From the NCBI GenBank assembly GCA_019096155.1, contig JAHCVI010000006.1, positions 1,054,001 through 1,118,000 of the forward strand: a stretch of 64,000 nucleotides of DNA, given 5' to 3'. A program made the translations under genes and the position numbers. Positions 45,677-56,535 of the stretch are shown one piece after another (position 1 is the first letter of the stretch; each line of letters starts with the position of its first letter). The notes beneath the pieces were generated by a model. The model worked only from the letters and a program-made list of their open reading frames with translations. It did no database searches and had not been told where the DNA came from. Source of the DNA: Staphylotrichum longicolle. Taxonomy: Eukaryota > Ascomycota > Sordariomycetes > Sordariales > Chaetomiaceae.

Positions 45677-46200
45677 TCATTCTTGCCAACCATTTGATGA
45701 TACCTCCCCACGCTGCGTCTGTTTTGTAATACTTAGCCTTTTCTTTGTGTCTTCGCGGTCGCTTTCACGAGGGTGATCCCAGTCAATGATTTTCACCTGA
45801 CTTGTCCATGCCATAACGATGCACCGGGCAACGGTACCACATTGCTCCGCGGTTATCCCCTTTTTTTCCATCAAGGACTGCAAGACTCCACCCAGTAACT
45901 CGGCCATCCCGCCTTTGATTTCCCTCTTTTTGACCGCGGCAATGTAAGTCTGCTGTATCTCTCCCGCACAAGCCTGGAACACTTTATCCCTCTTCTGACA
46001 GCCAATCTGAAAAGGACTGCGATGGGAACCCGATGGTTGGGGATCTTCAACCTTTGCGATGAGTGCTTCAAGAAGCGTTGTGTAGATCGCTAGCCGTTTG
46101 AAGATATCACGGATTGAGTCATCGGTACCCAAAGTTTCGCTAAGAAGGTCGACGGATACCCCGGCTTCAACGAGCTGGATGGTATGTGTTGCACTCTTTC
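45677..46200 (-). CDS. Hypothetical helical protein fragment
   Basis: No family recognised. The minus strand reads LVEAGVSVDLLSETLGTDDS, IRDIFKRLAIYTTLLEALIA, KVFQACAGEIQQTYIAAVKK and IKGGMAELLGGVLQSLMEKK. The text is helix-rich, and its mixture of Leu repeats and charged residues is like the N-terminal helical domains of fungal STAND proteins, but that is only an impression. A splice acceptor (ACCATCCAG) near 46,180 would open the exon. Upstream frames do not give a clear first exon. Confidence 0.35.
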
Positions 46201-46892
46201 CGAATAGGAGAAGTTTGCATGTCGCGTCTCAAGGTTCGTTTCCATACACCAGCTTTCCAATAGTACTGATGGTCCACAAAAGGGTCCCAACTTCGAGTTT
46301 ATCCCACCGCTAGCCTGAATTCCCCGCCGGTGTGTTCGCTGCTTTCATTCTCAAATGTGGAGGGACAGGATCGTTTCCAACCACTTGGAAAGCCCGGTCG
46401 CCTCAGAAAGCGGCGGGGCATCAAAGTCAAAATTTGACGGCAGCTGATCGAGGGCAGAGCAGATGCTCCTAGTGCTCATCAGTCTAGCATCAATCTAGCC
46501 TTAGTAACATGGATCCTACGAGAGCCCTCGACAAACTACCATATTCCTCCAAAAGCTCCTGAAAATCCTTGCTTTTCCATAGTTCTTCAACTTTACAGGA
46601 AGCATAATGGATTACCAGCTGTCTCAACCTCTCTGGGACCAGCTCTGCATAACAGTATCGCAACAGCACCACAACGTCGTTGAGTTATAGTGTGCATACA
46701 GAACCCATTGCACCGGATTGGGCCCCGTTCTCTGCAGAGCCAGGACGGCCTCATCCAGGGCTGCCGCCACCCTCTCGCCCCGGAGCTCTATCATACTGCC
46801 CGTTCCGCCATTCACCAACAGCCCTTGATAAAATTCCGTGGCGATCGTGACCGAGTAGCTGTCCCACAGAGACCAGAATGTCCCGATGACAT
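46201..46892. other. Unassigned sequence
   Basis: Short frames only (for example 46490-46672, LRQLVIHYASCKVEELWKSK), not assignable. May be decayed parts of the gene at 45.7-46.2 kb. Confidence 0.3.
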
Positions 46893-47095
46893 GCGGCTTT
46901 CCCCGCTCCTCCCGCTCCGCAATCGCCGGATCTCCCCACTAATTGCAACTACACCCGTCTCGCCGACCGGCGCTGCAACATATGTGCGAGATGCCCCACC
47001 ACCCGCATCATCGAGTCGGCCCACCAAGGACTGCTCGGCGAACGAGTGCAGGGAAACGCCTACCACTTTCAGATGGGACAGCCCGAACCGCAAAG
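46893..47095. repeat. Right copy of the long inverted repeat
   Basis: Reverse complement of 38,041-38,250. One reading frame gives CNYTRLADRRCNICARCPTT, a Cys-rich text that could derive from a captured gene piece (F-box-protein-like), but this is speculative. Confidence 0.85.
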
Positions 47096-47104
47096 TCAGA
47101 TCCT

Positions 47105-47195
47105 TGGAGGTTCATTCCAGGTGGCACATTCCAGGAGGCGCATTTCAGGTGGCACATTCAAGTGGCACATTCCAGGAGGTACAGCATCAGCGGCA
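47105..47195. repeat. Minisatellite, inverted copy of the one at 37.9 kb
   Basis: GGTGGCACATTCCAGGAGGC-type units, three to four copies, in inverted orientation to the left array, lying on the outer side of the inverted repeat as on the left. Confidence 0.8.
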
Positions 47196-47241
47196 CCAGA
47201 CCGAGACGTCCCGTTCGCTCGCAAAACACAGTGACGTTGAG

Positions 47242-49294
47242 TCAAGTCGTAGCTCGCTGTCCCAAACTGGCACCCGTCAGGTAATCTTGGCATCTCTGCA
47301 GCGGCTGGACGACCCTCCGCAGCATCTCGTGCCGCCACCGGCCCGCCCGGTGCTGGGCCCCCAAACACCACTCGACTGCGTCCGAGTAGTCGGCCCCGGC
47401 CTCCTCGTACACCTCGTACTGCCATCGCTTCGCCGCCAGCAGGTCGAACCCGCGCCTCTCGGCCTCGGTGTCGCCCGCCCGCCACGCCCGCCTGCACGGC
47501 TGCTCTGCGAGCGGCCGGCCGAAGCAGAGCTCGAGCAGGACAATGCCCAGCTGGTTGAGCGACTGTGCAATCACCACTGCCGCGCTGCTAGTCGCCTCTG
47601 CTTCGTCGTCCGAGTCGCTGGTAGCAGGAGCTGCTGCACGTGTTGCTCCGGATATCATCTCTAGCCTCCGGCTGAGGTGGGGCTGGTCGAGCTGGAAGAC
47701 GTGCCGATTCGGGTTGTTGCCGCTGGCGTCGTTGCCGTCGTCGTTGCCGACGTCGCGGTCGCGGTCGCCGTAGAAGACGATGTCTGCCTTCCGCCAAGAG
47801 CGGGTGGGCAGCCACTGCGTGTCCATGAATTGCAAGAAAGACGATGCCAGGATCAGCGCCAGCGTATACCGTTGGCGCCGGGTTGGCCGCGGGTGGACGT
47901 CGCCGCGGAGGACCTGGTCGAGCGTGACGGATGGGAGGGCGTCGGTGGTCTTGCGAGACAAGCTAAAGACGTAGAACCGGTTGTCCTCCTTGCCCTCTCC
48001 TGCTAGGTAGCCGCAGCACTGATCCTGGGATTGGCTAAGAGAGGCGCACAGGGTGACAATACGGTGGGTCAGGGCTGGTGAGGCGTTTGTGATGGCGTGT
48101 TTAGTGTCGTTTGTCACCGGAGCAGAAGCTGTTAATGTGATAGATAACGGTGGCCTAGTTGGAGATTCTTCATTGTTAGTCTGAAGGGAAAGACCAGGAA
48201 GATGTGCAAAGCACGATTACCTGAGCTGCACTTCTGGGTAAGTTGCTTGGTTTCTCGACCGCATGCTCGACTTGGTTGGTTGGACTTGTCGATGGTTGGG
48301 CTGGCGGACATGGAGCACTGCCGAGGAGGCGGCAGCGTCGGATATCCGAGTGCCGGCAGACGCCGCTGTCCGGCCGTCGTCCATCTGCTGCGTGATCCTG
48401 GTTTTGTGTATCTGCCACTGCGAGGCCACTGGAGTGGCAAACACGACACGGAATTCTGCCCTGCTCACGGTTTGATGCTGGAGAAGCAGCTGAGCCGAGT
48501 GCTGTTCTCGGCACCCGCAGCTCCACGCCGAGGCAAGCACCCTGTAGAGCCTGGCTGACAGTTTCCAAAAGCTGCACATGGCTGGGTCCAGATTCGTACC
48601 CTGGCACATCGAAGCGGTTTGCTGTCTGAGCTGGGCATCTCGGTCACTAGTGCTCAGGAGCTTTTCCAGCCGGTCGTTGTAGCTCTGGAGCTGCGCAAAC
48701 AGTTCCTTCCGAGCGGACTCTCTGTTGCTGAACTTGGCTCTGTAGAGCTGGAACTCCCGGCCTTCCTTGGATATAGAACCCCTCAGGCGTGCTGCGCTCA
48801 TGGCAGTCCTCTGCAGACGAGGCCGTGTTAGGCGTGGACTCGTCGTCAACCAAGATCTGAAGTGGTTTGGGGGGCCATCTTACCGGAGTGCTGAGCTTTT
48901 CTTGAACCGTGTCCGAGTCCAGTGCCAGCTCGTGCCTCAGGTCCTCCAGGACGCCCAGCATGCCGTTGATGTACTCAAAGTACAGATCGTAGCTCTCTCC
49001 GAGCCGCTCCCTCAACGACCCGTCGATCCAGGTTTCTTTCCAGCCTGCGCCGCCGAGATCGGCGAGCAAGCGTTTGACGTGAGCATCATCGACCACGAGC
49101 GGAAGCAGGAGCTGCCGGAGTTGGCTCAGCAAGACTGTGCGGTGGAATCTCAAGTCCCTGAGACACTTGCAGTGCTCAAGCCTGATCTGGTGCCACAGGC
49201 CGAGTCGCTTGGCCATCTCGCTGTACTTCTCCACCCCCGTGATCACCAGGGGAAACAGCCCGAGAACGACTCCCGTCACCTCGAAGCCGGACAT
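47242..49294 (-). CDS. DUF7580-type fungal protein, 637 aa
   Basis: Three exons: 49294-48884, 48810-48221 and 48154-47242; 1914 nt, phases agree. The N-terminus MSGFEVTGVVLGLFPLVITG then VEKYSEMAKRL is the typical start of a large group of fungal proteins with a hydrophobic first helix. The middle is helical (SYNDRLEKLLSTSDRDAQLR, KLSARLYRVLASAWSCGC). The C-terminal third (LTHRIVTLCASLSQ, YTLALILASSFLQFMDTQW, LSRRLEMI, LNQLGIVLLELCFGRPLAEQ, AVEWCLG) is the kinase-like-looking DUF7580 region. I see no catalytic kinase residues. Such proteins are often encoded near NLR-type genes; function unknown. Complete, without stops, in contrast to neighbours. It is divergent from the C2H2 gene, 316 bp apart. 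Confidence 0.85.
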
Positions 49295-49610
49295 TGCGCG
49301 CAAGAAAGATAGGTAGGTACCAGGGAACGCTCAGGTCGTAGTAAGGGCGATGGAAATTGAAGAATCGGGGGGAATCAATAATCCCTTGCAGCGACCAGCG
49401 GCCCTCGAAGCCCCGCTGTAACACACTGCATCCAATGATTTCGCGCAAGACAAGGCAAACGCGGGGTAAGAGAGCCCGGTTGGTTGATGCAGGCTCCTCA
49501 AGACGGCGGAGGGGGTGCTCAAAATAGTTGTACCTACCTACTCGGTGCCTACCTGTTCAACACAAACACTTATTCGTAGTACTTGCGAGCAGCTACGATT
49601 TCTATAAACC
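49295..49610. promoter_or_regulatory. Shared intergenic promoter of a divergent gene pair
   Basis: Only 316 bp separate the start codons of the DUF7580 gene (-) and the C2H2 gene (+), so their promoters overlap. A TAGGTAGGTACC word near the left end and a TACCTACCTACT word near 49,531-49,542 are close to reverse complements of each other. Confidence 0.6.
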
Positions 49611-52204
49611 ATGTCCGGCGACTCAGGCTCATCGCCGCCGCCGACAATCGCGGAACACACCTCTCATGCAAGGCAGAGTCTCGACAATCTGACAGCGCAC
49701 TTGAAGTTGGCCGAGAGACAGCACGATGATCCAGCTCGGGCCAAGCTCCCGATCGATCTGGGAAACGTTGAGGATGCTCGGGACAGATTCCTGCTATGGG
49801 CTGGGAACCTCGGTGCAATGCGCTCCCCCATCTCGAGGCTCTCGCTGGATTCCCGCCTCGCAGAAGCCCCAGAAATCAGGGAGCTCATCTGCCAAGACCT
49901 TACTGATCTTTGGGAGGCTGCTGATGATCGTAAGTGCCCCGAATGTCTCCTCCGCGCGCCAGCCATTGCTCATAATAATGTCCGTATAGTGTCGGGCATT
50001 GTCAAGGGAGAGAGCCCTAACCACGACATGGCGGGCGATGACGGACAAGGGCTGCCGGATGAAGCCACCATGCTTCTCGAGATAGTCACCGAATCTGTCA
50101 GGTCGCTCTTCCGCATCGCCATCCTGGTCAGAAAAGCAGGTCCCGACGACAGGTTCAGTCGTGCGCTGAAGATGTCCAAGACCGCTTTCCCCGAAAGCTT
50201 TGACATCAACCACGCCCAGGAGAAGTATCCAAAGCTGCGGCTTGGCGGTGCTGGCCTGCTCGCAAACCGAGTTGGGAGTGCCATCTCCAAGCGCAGGCAG
50301 TTCATCAAGTACTCTCGCGACCACAGATATCGACTCGGCCACGACGACGTCGAAGGCGTCCCGGAATCGACAGCGACTGAGCTCTTGTCCAGTAAAGCAA
50401 GTACCTTCTGTCCAGAAATAGTACCTCAAGACGCGCTTTTCTCGAACGCATTCGGACAGCAGGAGGAGGAGGAGGAGGACGCCGTCTCGATGACCGCATC
50501 AACTGTCAGCGATCCTAGCTCGCAGATCGAGTTGCCAAAGCTCTCTGACTTATCCGAAGATGGAAAACCGTTCGAGTGTCCAATATGTTTCACTTTGCAG
50601 TGTTTTCAGCGAGAAAGGGCTTGGCGGTAAGTCCAGAGAGAGAAACAGGCGTGCCTTCACAGCCGATGACAGGCTTGGGCTAACACACAGAAAGGATCCA
50701 CGCCTTCCGCGACCTCAAAGCATATGTCTGCACGATCGGCGGAAAGGAGTGCGACTCGAAGCTGTTCGAAGATCGCAACTCGTGGTTCGAGCACGAGCTG
50801 CGGCAGCACAGAGCCCAGTACGCCTGCAACCTGTGCAATGACGGGCATCTCTCCTCCGAGCAAGACCTGACAGCCCATATCGGTACCCGTCACGGCATCT
50901 TCGGGCGAGAGCAGCTCCAGCTGCTCCTCGACGCCAGCAGACAAACACCAGCCAGAATCCCGGCTGCTGAATGCCCATTCTGCGACGCCTGGGAAGCAAA
51001 GTTGTGCAACAGGGGCAACAGCGCCAATCCCGAACACGATATAACCGCCTTTCAGGACGGCGGTCCGAGTACTAGACCCCTCGTCAGCCTAAGCCGTTTC
51101 AAGAGGCATGTGGCTATGCACCAGGAGGACCTTGCCAGCTTTGCAGTTCCTCGAGCAACCGAGAATACCGGCACCACTAGGCGCAGTTCTGATGGCAGCC
51201 AGTCAACCACTTCCATCTCGCTGGCTGATTGGTCACCCGTCGCGTCATCCCCATCCCCATCCCGCAGCCCAGAGTCAAGACGCACATTGCTTGAGTTGGA
51301 TGCTCCGGCGGGCGGGGCCGAAACCCCATCGTCGCCCATCACCACCAGTATCGTCGCGTCTGTCGAAGACGCCGACGAGTCCGGGAACATCATCGAAGGA
51401 ACCAACCCGCGCTATGCATCGTCGGTCGCCCCAAGCAGTCCGGCCAAGGAACAGCGCAACACCCGCCGCGAAGGGAGTATCGTTGTGTCTGCCGAAGACG
51501 AACAGGTACAAGTGGCTCAAGCTAAACGCGCAAGGGCCGAGAAGTTACCGGCTGAAAAAAGAACGCGATGAGTCCCCTGACGAGGCATCTGTTAAGGGAA
51601 TGGAAGAGATGATAAAAACACCAGACGAGGCGGCCGCACAAGCAACGCCGATGACACAGGTTGAGCACTTACAGGGGGCAGGAGCTGGGTCTTCGGTAGC
51701 CGGAGAGCTGGGTGCGGAGGCAGAAGCCGCAAGCTCCTATAACAAGTTTTCACAATCGCCACAGTACCACGAGGACACCACAGGCCAGTCGTATCGGCCT
51801 CCGGAAAACGACTCGGCTCAACCCGGACAATCCTCAGGTCCTTCTGCCGCCGATCTGCGTTTTGTATGCCACTGGGAAGGCTGCACAAAAGCGTACAGTC
51901 GACAGTGTGACCTTGAGTAAGCATCCCTCCCTCTTGACCCCTCGTTGACGATACGGTAGAGAAGCTAACATATTCCCCAATCCATAGTAAGCATATCCAC
52001 AACCACACGAAACGGCAAAAGTGCGACATCTGCGGCGTCGGCGTGGCTGAGACGAAAGACCTTAATCGACACATGTGGGCGTACCATCGTGACGAGGCAA
52101 GAAGCCGCGGATTGCCCGGAGAGGTGGATCAATGTTCAAGGTGTGGATATTGGGGGCGAAAGGACAATCTCAAACGACACAAGGACACAAAGGGGCATTG
52201 GTAA
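49611..52204 (+). CDS. acuF-like C2H2 zinc-finger protein, 787 aa
   Basis: Four exons: 49611-50626, 50695-51505, 51597-51916 and 51988-52204; 2364 nt, all phases agree. The N-terminal region (LLWAGNLGAMRSPISRLSLD...) and GAISKRRQFIKYSRDHRYRL-like text match a fungal family. In the middle is the acuF-like C2H2 block: PFECPICFTLQ, then across the first intron AWRIHAFRDLKAYVCT, then FEDRNSWFEHELRQH and YACNLCNDGHLSSEQDLTAHIGTRH. A Ser/Pro-rich disordered part follows (about residues 400-660). The C-terminus has classical zinc fingers: FVCHWEGCTKAYSRQCDLDK, CDICGVGVAETKDLNRHMWAYH and CSRCGYWGRKDNLKRHKDT. It is likely a nuclear DNA-binding protein, although members of this family are often linked to NLR-like genes. 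Intact; divergent partner of the DUF7580 gene. Confidence 0.88.
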
Positions 52205-52343
52205 AAGGAGTCGAAATATACAACCGCCTCCTGTGTGAATATCACATGAAATACACATGAGTATCTGCTCAGTTCGCTAGCAATTTGACATACTGAGGTG
52301 CATATTACCTCAACCATCCCTAAATTCAGCCCCAAATTCACAT

Positions 52344-52520
52344 TCAAGAGTTTGTGCGCAATCCCTTCCTCTGGTGGAACTGCTGCAGGATCTCAGGACA
52401 TTGCTCGAGATGCACAGCGGGTTCCCAAGTATTGTGCTTGTGCCCATACCCTGCCCACTTGACCAGGTACTCCCGCCCCTCTTTATCCATCATGGATGGG
52501 ATCTTTGGGATATTGATGGT
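52344..52520 (-). pseudogene. Chromodomain fragment
   Basis: Minus strand: DKEGREYLVKWAGYGHKHNT then WEPAVHLEQCPEILQQFHQR and a stop. This is a well-preserved C-terminal chromodomain, as found at the end of chromovirus integrases or orphan host copies. The rest of the gene is missing: at 52,530 the sequence changes to ankyrin coding on the other strand. Confidence 0.75.
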
Positions 52521-52529
52521 CATCTTGCA

Positions 52530-52751
52530 AGGGCAGATCAAGCGAAGATCGTCATCGACGCAAGAGACAAGTATGGCCAGACGCCGCTGTGGTGGGCCGC
52601 CGCGAACGGGCACGAGGCCGTCGTCAAGCTGCTGCTCGGCACGGGCAAGGTCGACGTCGACGCGAGAGACAAGAATGGCCGGACGTCGCTGTGGTGGGCA
52701 GCCCGGAATAGGCGCGAGGCCGTCATCGAGGTACTCAAGTCAGTGAAGTAG
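52530..52751 (+). pseudogene. Ankyrin-repeat gene 3' end fragment
   Basis: The plus strand reads two near-identical ankyrin repeats, VIDARDKYGQTPLWWAAANG HEAVVKLLLGTG and VDARDKNGRTSLWWAARNRR EAVIEVLK, to a stop at 52,751. The units are of the LLxTGKVDVDARDKxGRTPL type common at the end of fungal NLR proteins. No 5' part is present. Confidence 0.7.
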
Positions 52752-53058
52752 CCTGGACAGAAGACGCTATCGGTCGGGGAGGCGGAGTGGATTCGGTGAC
52801 AGCGTCGTAGACTCGGTCCCAGATGAGGGTATCGTCTAGATGATCGGCGAGGGCTGCATTCAGGAGAGGCTTGATATGGTCGAGGTCAAAGTCGTCCGAG
52901 TCGAGTGAGAGTTCCAGCTGGCTGGTCGACATCCTCAAGCAACGCAGGCAGCCACGCAGGCGGTAGGAGAGCAGTGGCAACGACCCAGAGACCTTAAACA
53001 CCCCTGAATACGGAGAATGGACCTTGTCATGGGAAAAGCCCAGTCCGAGTCGTTTCAA
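52735..53058 (-). pseudogene. Fungal kinase-gene-like N-terminal fragment
   Basis: Minus strand: LRMSTSQLELSLDSDDFDLD then HIKPLLNAALADHLDDTLIW DRVYDAVTESTPPPRP. I recall this DDFDL...IWxxVYDAVTESTPPP block from the N-terminus of fungal protein-kinase-like genes. The fragment ends at the ankyrin fragment's 3' end with a stop, so the kinase domain is absent. Confidence 0.6.
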
Positions 53059-53920
53059 TCCCCCGCCAGGAGCTGGTGGTGGAGCTGCCGGGACGTGGCG
53101 GGCCGCTGCGGGGCGCGCTTGACGGGTGGTCCACCCAGGACCTTCACGCCTCCAAAAGCGCTGCCCCTGTCGATTTGTCTAAAATTAGACGTTCGCTGCG
53201 AGGTGGGCGGCTCGGAATGAGCAACCCCGCGGCCGACGCGCTTGGCCAACTCGACCTCGAAGGCAGGGTCAGCACAACTTCGATGCCGCATGCTCTTCTG
53301 ACCAGCATGCAGATGTGCAACAAAGCTACAGAATAGGCATGTAGTGTAGGGGCGTCGGGCGTCCCGAGCCAATCGTTACGGTGGGGCAGGCGGCCGCACC
53401 AAAAGAAGAGGTGCAGGGAGGCCTAGGCAGCAGCCTGTAGCCAAGGGACCTGTGCAGCCCAATAGGCGAGGTTGTTCGACAAGCACTGGCCCCCCAACTC
53501 GGTATACGGCCTGAGGCGGCTATGGCTAGCTCTTGTCGGGCGGGCGTAAGCCTAAGTATAGACAAAAGAGAGCCCTCTCCTTCTACTTTGTTCCGTCCCG
53601 TCCGTCCCACTATCCCTCGACGTCCACCTAGCGCACCTCCAGACGCAACATATCAACCGAGTCGAAACGCAAGGGCTCATATGCGAGATGCGGCCTTATT
53701 ATGCACTCTCCTCGAGGGTGAGGCTGGGTTTAAAACCTGTCCAAAATTAGATGTCGTGGTTGAAGCTTACCCCCATTGGCCAGTCGGCGCAGGGGCCCCT
53801 TGTTAGTGGATCCCAGTCCTGCACGCTCATGGCTATGCATTCCTCGCACGTCACTCCATCTCGAGACCTTCTCCAGACACAAAACCAGAACCTCGCTCTC
53901 CCCTCCGTTCCCATCGCCAT
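53059..53920. other. Unassigned junction sequence
   Basis: Several short open frames overlap here in all directions with no family resemblance. Likely upstream sequence of the kinase-type and DUF7924 genes. Confidence 0.35.
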
Positions 53921-55480
53921 GGCCCGCACTCGAGCCCAAACAGCGGCCCAAAGGGCGCTCCTATCGCCGGCGTTAAATTATCAAGGTATTTATTCTTCGT
54001 AGCGCTAAAGGATATCTCCGCTGATGCTTGTAGGAAATCGACCCTAGGGTATCTAGCCGCGTAAAGATAGCTCTCGAAAGCGCGCTACTAGGCGTGCCGA
54101 ACGCAATCGCTTGCGTCTAACTAAACATAGCGAGACCCCGTCTCTACAGGTACGACTTCCATCTCTCGTATTATATAGTTCAGAAATTGACCTCGGATTC
54201 ACAGGATCTGCCGGCGCCTATCTAGAGCAGAGGTCGCAAGCGCAAGCGCAAGTACTCAATCGAATATATACTCGAGGCCGACCCTGACCTAGACCCGAAG
54301 CGACAACGGACATCCCCTCCACACCCTACCGAAGACGTATGTAGCGAGCTAGCGATTGGTAGTAGCGCTAACAAATACACTGATCCGGTTGCTTTCTAGG
54401 CGAAGGAGGGGCGCTAGCCAGAGGAGCAGGACTAGCCGGAAAAGATCTTAGAAACGTATTTTACAATGGACCGTCTACTTGCGCGGAAGAAATCCTCGTC
54501 TAATCTACGGAAGTAGTCGATCTCTACTATATCGACGACTCCTAGCGACTAGAAGCCGAGGGAGGAGAAGAGTGCTTAATACCGAGACCTACGCTATAAG
54601 ACACTGCTTAAGACCAAAGATAGCTTTATAGACAAGTCTGAACTAGGGATTATCGACGAAAGTAAGAAGTTGTATCAAACGTTGCTGGAGATAGCATAGG
54701 CGGAGCCTTAAGATTCCTTATTTCGCTTTGATATCTTCGAATCAACCTATCGGAAGGTAGAAGATAGAAACAAGGTAAGAGTTATCTAGGATATCATACC
54801 GTTGATTATTCTACTAGCGGAAATCCTTTATATATATAGCGCTAGCCACCTCAAATATCTCATCGAGAGCGTCAACGAAGGGTAGAACAACTCCATCCCC
54901 TTTACCAACCCCCGTCTATAGCCTAACTATTCTATTGGGTTTAAACGAGATGTATTTACCGAGGACTAGCTCGCCAAGCTATCACCCTTTATTGGCGACT
55001 TCATCGCTAGAGACTAGTCCTTGTTTATAGCTATATACTATATATACTTCCCGTTCCTAACTTACGAGGTGAAATGCGGCGCCGCGGCGTTCGACATCGT
55101 AGACCGGCAGAACGCCTATAGTATAACCCTTATAGTATAGAGTATCGTCAAGCTCTTCTATACTATCAAGCGCGAAGATAAGGTCAACTAGAAGATCCTT
55201 GCCTTCTCCGTCTCGTATAACCACTAGTTAGTACGGATCTATAGCCACTACTTAGTGATAACCGGGAAAGATACCAAGTATTACTAGCACCTAATCCGAA
55301 AATTCGACTTTACTAAGTTGGACGGCAAGGAGAAATGGACAACGTACCGATTCACCAAGAACGTCTACGATATATAGATGCCCGTTTACTTCAAGAGTAT
55401 CTGCTCTGCCATCGATCAATTGCCGTTAGATTTGAACTTGATATCCCATCACTTTCCGAGGCGACCGGGCTTTCCTAGGG
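53921..55480 (+). pseudogene. DUF7924-type gene, RIP-degraded
   Basis: Starting MARTRAQTAAQRALLSPALN, the sequence reads with many TAG stops through a basic region (RGRKRKRKYSIEYILEADPD) and then the DUF7924 body: TNPRL-stop-PNYSIGFKRDVFTE, LAKLSPFIGDFIARD, YYIYFPFLTYEVKCGAAAFD, VITGKDTKYY, IRKFDFTKLDGKEKWTTYRF and FKSICSAIDQLPLDL. Nearly every stop is TAG where Gln, Trp or Arg would fit, and the composition shifts to CTATAG-rich. Function of the family is unknown; it is a common multi-copy accessory gene in filamentous fungi. Being multi-copy explains the RIP damage. Confidence 0.85.
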
Positions 55481-56119
55481 TTTAGGCAACTTAATGTAGT
55501 CGGCTGCCTACTCTGCTTCTGCGGGCGAGTAGGATAGTCAGTCGAGTATCGCCGAGTAGTAAGCAGTTACTCCAGACACCTCATTCAGTGGGGTAGCAAA
55601 GGAGGAAAGGCTAGAAGGATGGATAGGATTTCCATTTCAGAATGAATTTATTGCGTGATGCTGCCTTACGACCCCACTCTCGCCTTGCCATGAATGCCCG
55701 ACCGTACCCCTTATTAACAGAAGTTTCAACAGGTTTAGTTGTTTATATACGACTAATAGAGTATATTATTGAGGCACTATACTTACAACGCATCTCCTTA
55801 GGTTAGTATTAAACCCTTAGCCCTAAGCTAATTACGTAGTAAAAAAAAACCAAGTAACCCTTTTGTCCCCGATCTACTACTCTTTTTTAAACTAGAGCTC
55901 CCACCTTTATTCGACTTCTTCCTAGAGCTTGGCTTCTTCCCCTTTGTCCCTAAGCTTGACGTTGCTATATCATTCCCCGTTACCCTAGAGTTATTAGGGA
56001 GTGCCAGGCTCGGTGAACCTCCTATACGGTCAAACGCTTCCCGCCTATACTATCCTCCTTAGTAGTCAAGGTTATCGGACAACCTATAGTGTCGACCTAA
56101 GACTACTATGGTCAATTTG
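55481..56119. other. AT-rich decayed sequence
   Basis: TATAG-rich, stop-rich in all frames; no family readable. Probably further RIP-degraded repeat. Confidence 0.5.
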
Positions 56120-56535
56120 CCGGCTTGTTGTCTCCTGCGCCTACTAGCTCGCTAAATACCGAGCCCGACATCGACGCGGTAGACGACCCCCCGTATTCCC
56201 GTTCGATAGCCTCGAGATCCCGAACCACCTCCTCCGTAGATTCGTACTACTGCTCCCAGCATTTCACGGTGACTGCACTGTATACCTGCTGTTCTCGAGG
56301 CCACTCCTTCTTCGCGAGCCTCTCCTCCACCTTCTCCCAGGCTTCCTTATCCCTGTCGCCGATGTCTGGGAAGATGGTGTGGCCTAGGAGGATGAAGTAG
56401 ATAGTGCACCCTAGCGCGAACAGGTCCGTCTTGACGTCGGCGCGGAAGTCGTCCCGGGGTAGCGAGAAGCGGTAGGGCTCCATACTATAGCCGTCGACGA
56501 GCACTGTACCGTCCTCAGCCAGGAGCTTATCTCAC
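56120..56535 (-). pseudogene. Protein kinase C-terminal lobe fragment
   Basis: Minus strand: LLAEDGTVLVDGYSMEPYRF, DVKTDLFALGCTIYFILLGH (the DxxxLG block of kinase subdomain IX), FPDIGDRDKEAWEKVEER and VTVKCWEQ-stop-YESTEEVVRDLE (a TAG in place of a sense codon), then GGSSTASMSGSVFSELVGAG and a TGA. Only the C-lobe from just after the activation loop is present. Similar kinase remnants are common around fungal NLR and FunK-type loci. Confidence 0.75.

Noticed and set aside
46690..47664. Long plus-strand open frame (324 codons)
   Set aside because: It runs through the inverted repeat and opposite the coding strand of the well-supported DUF7580 exon.
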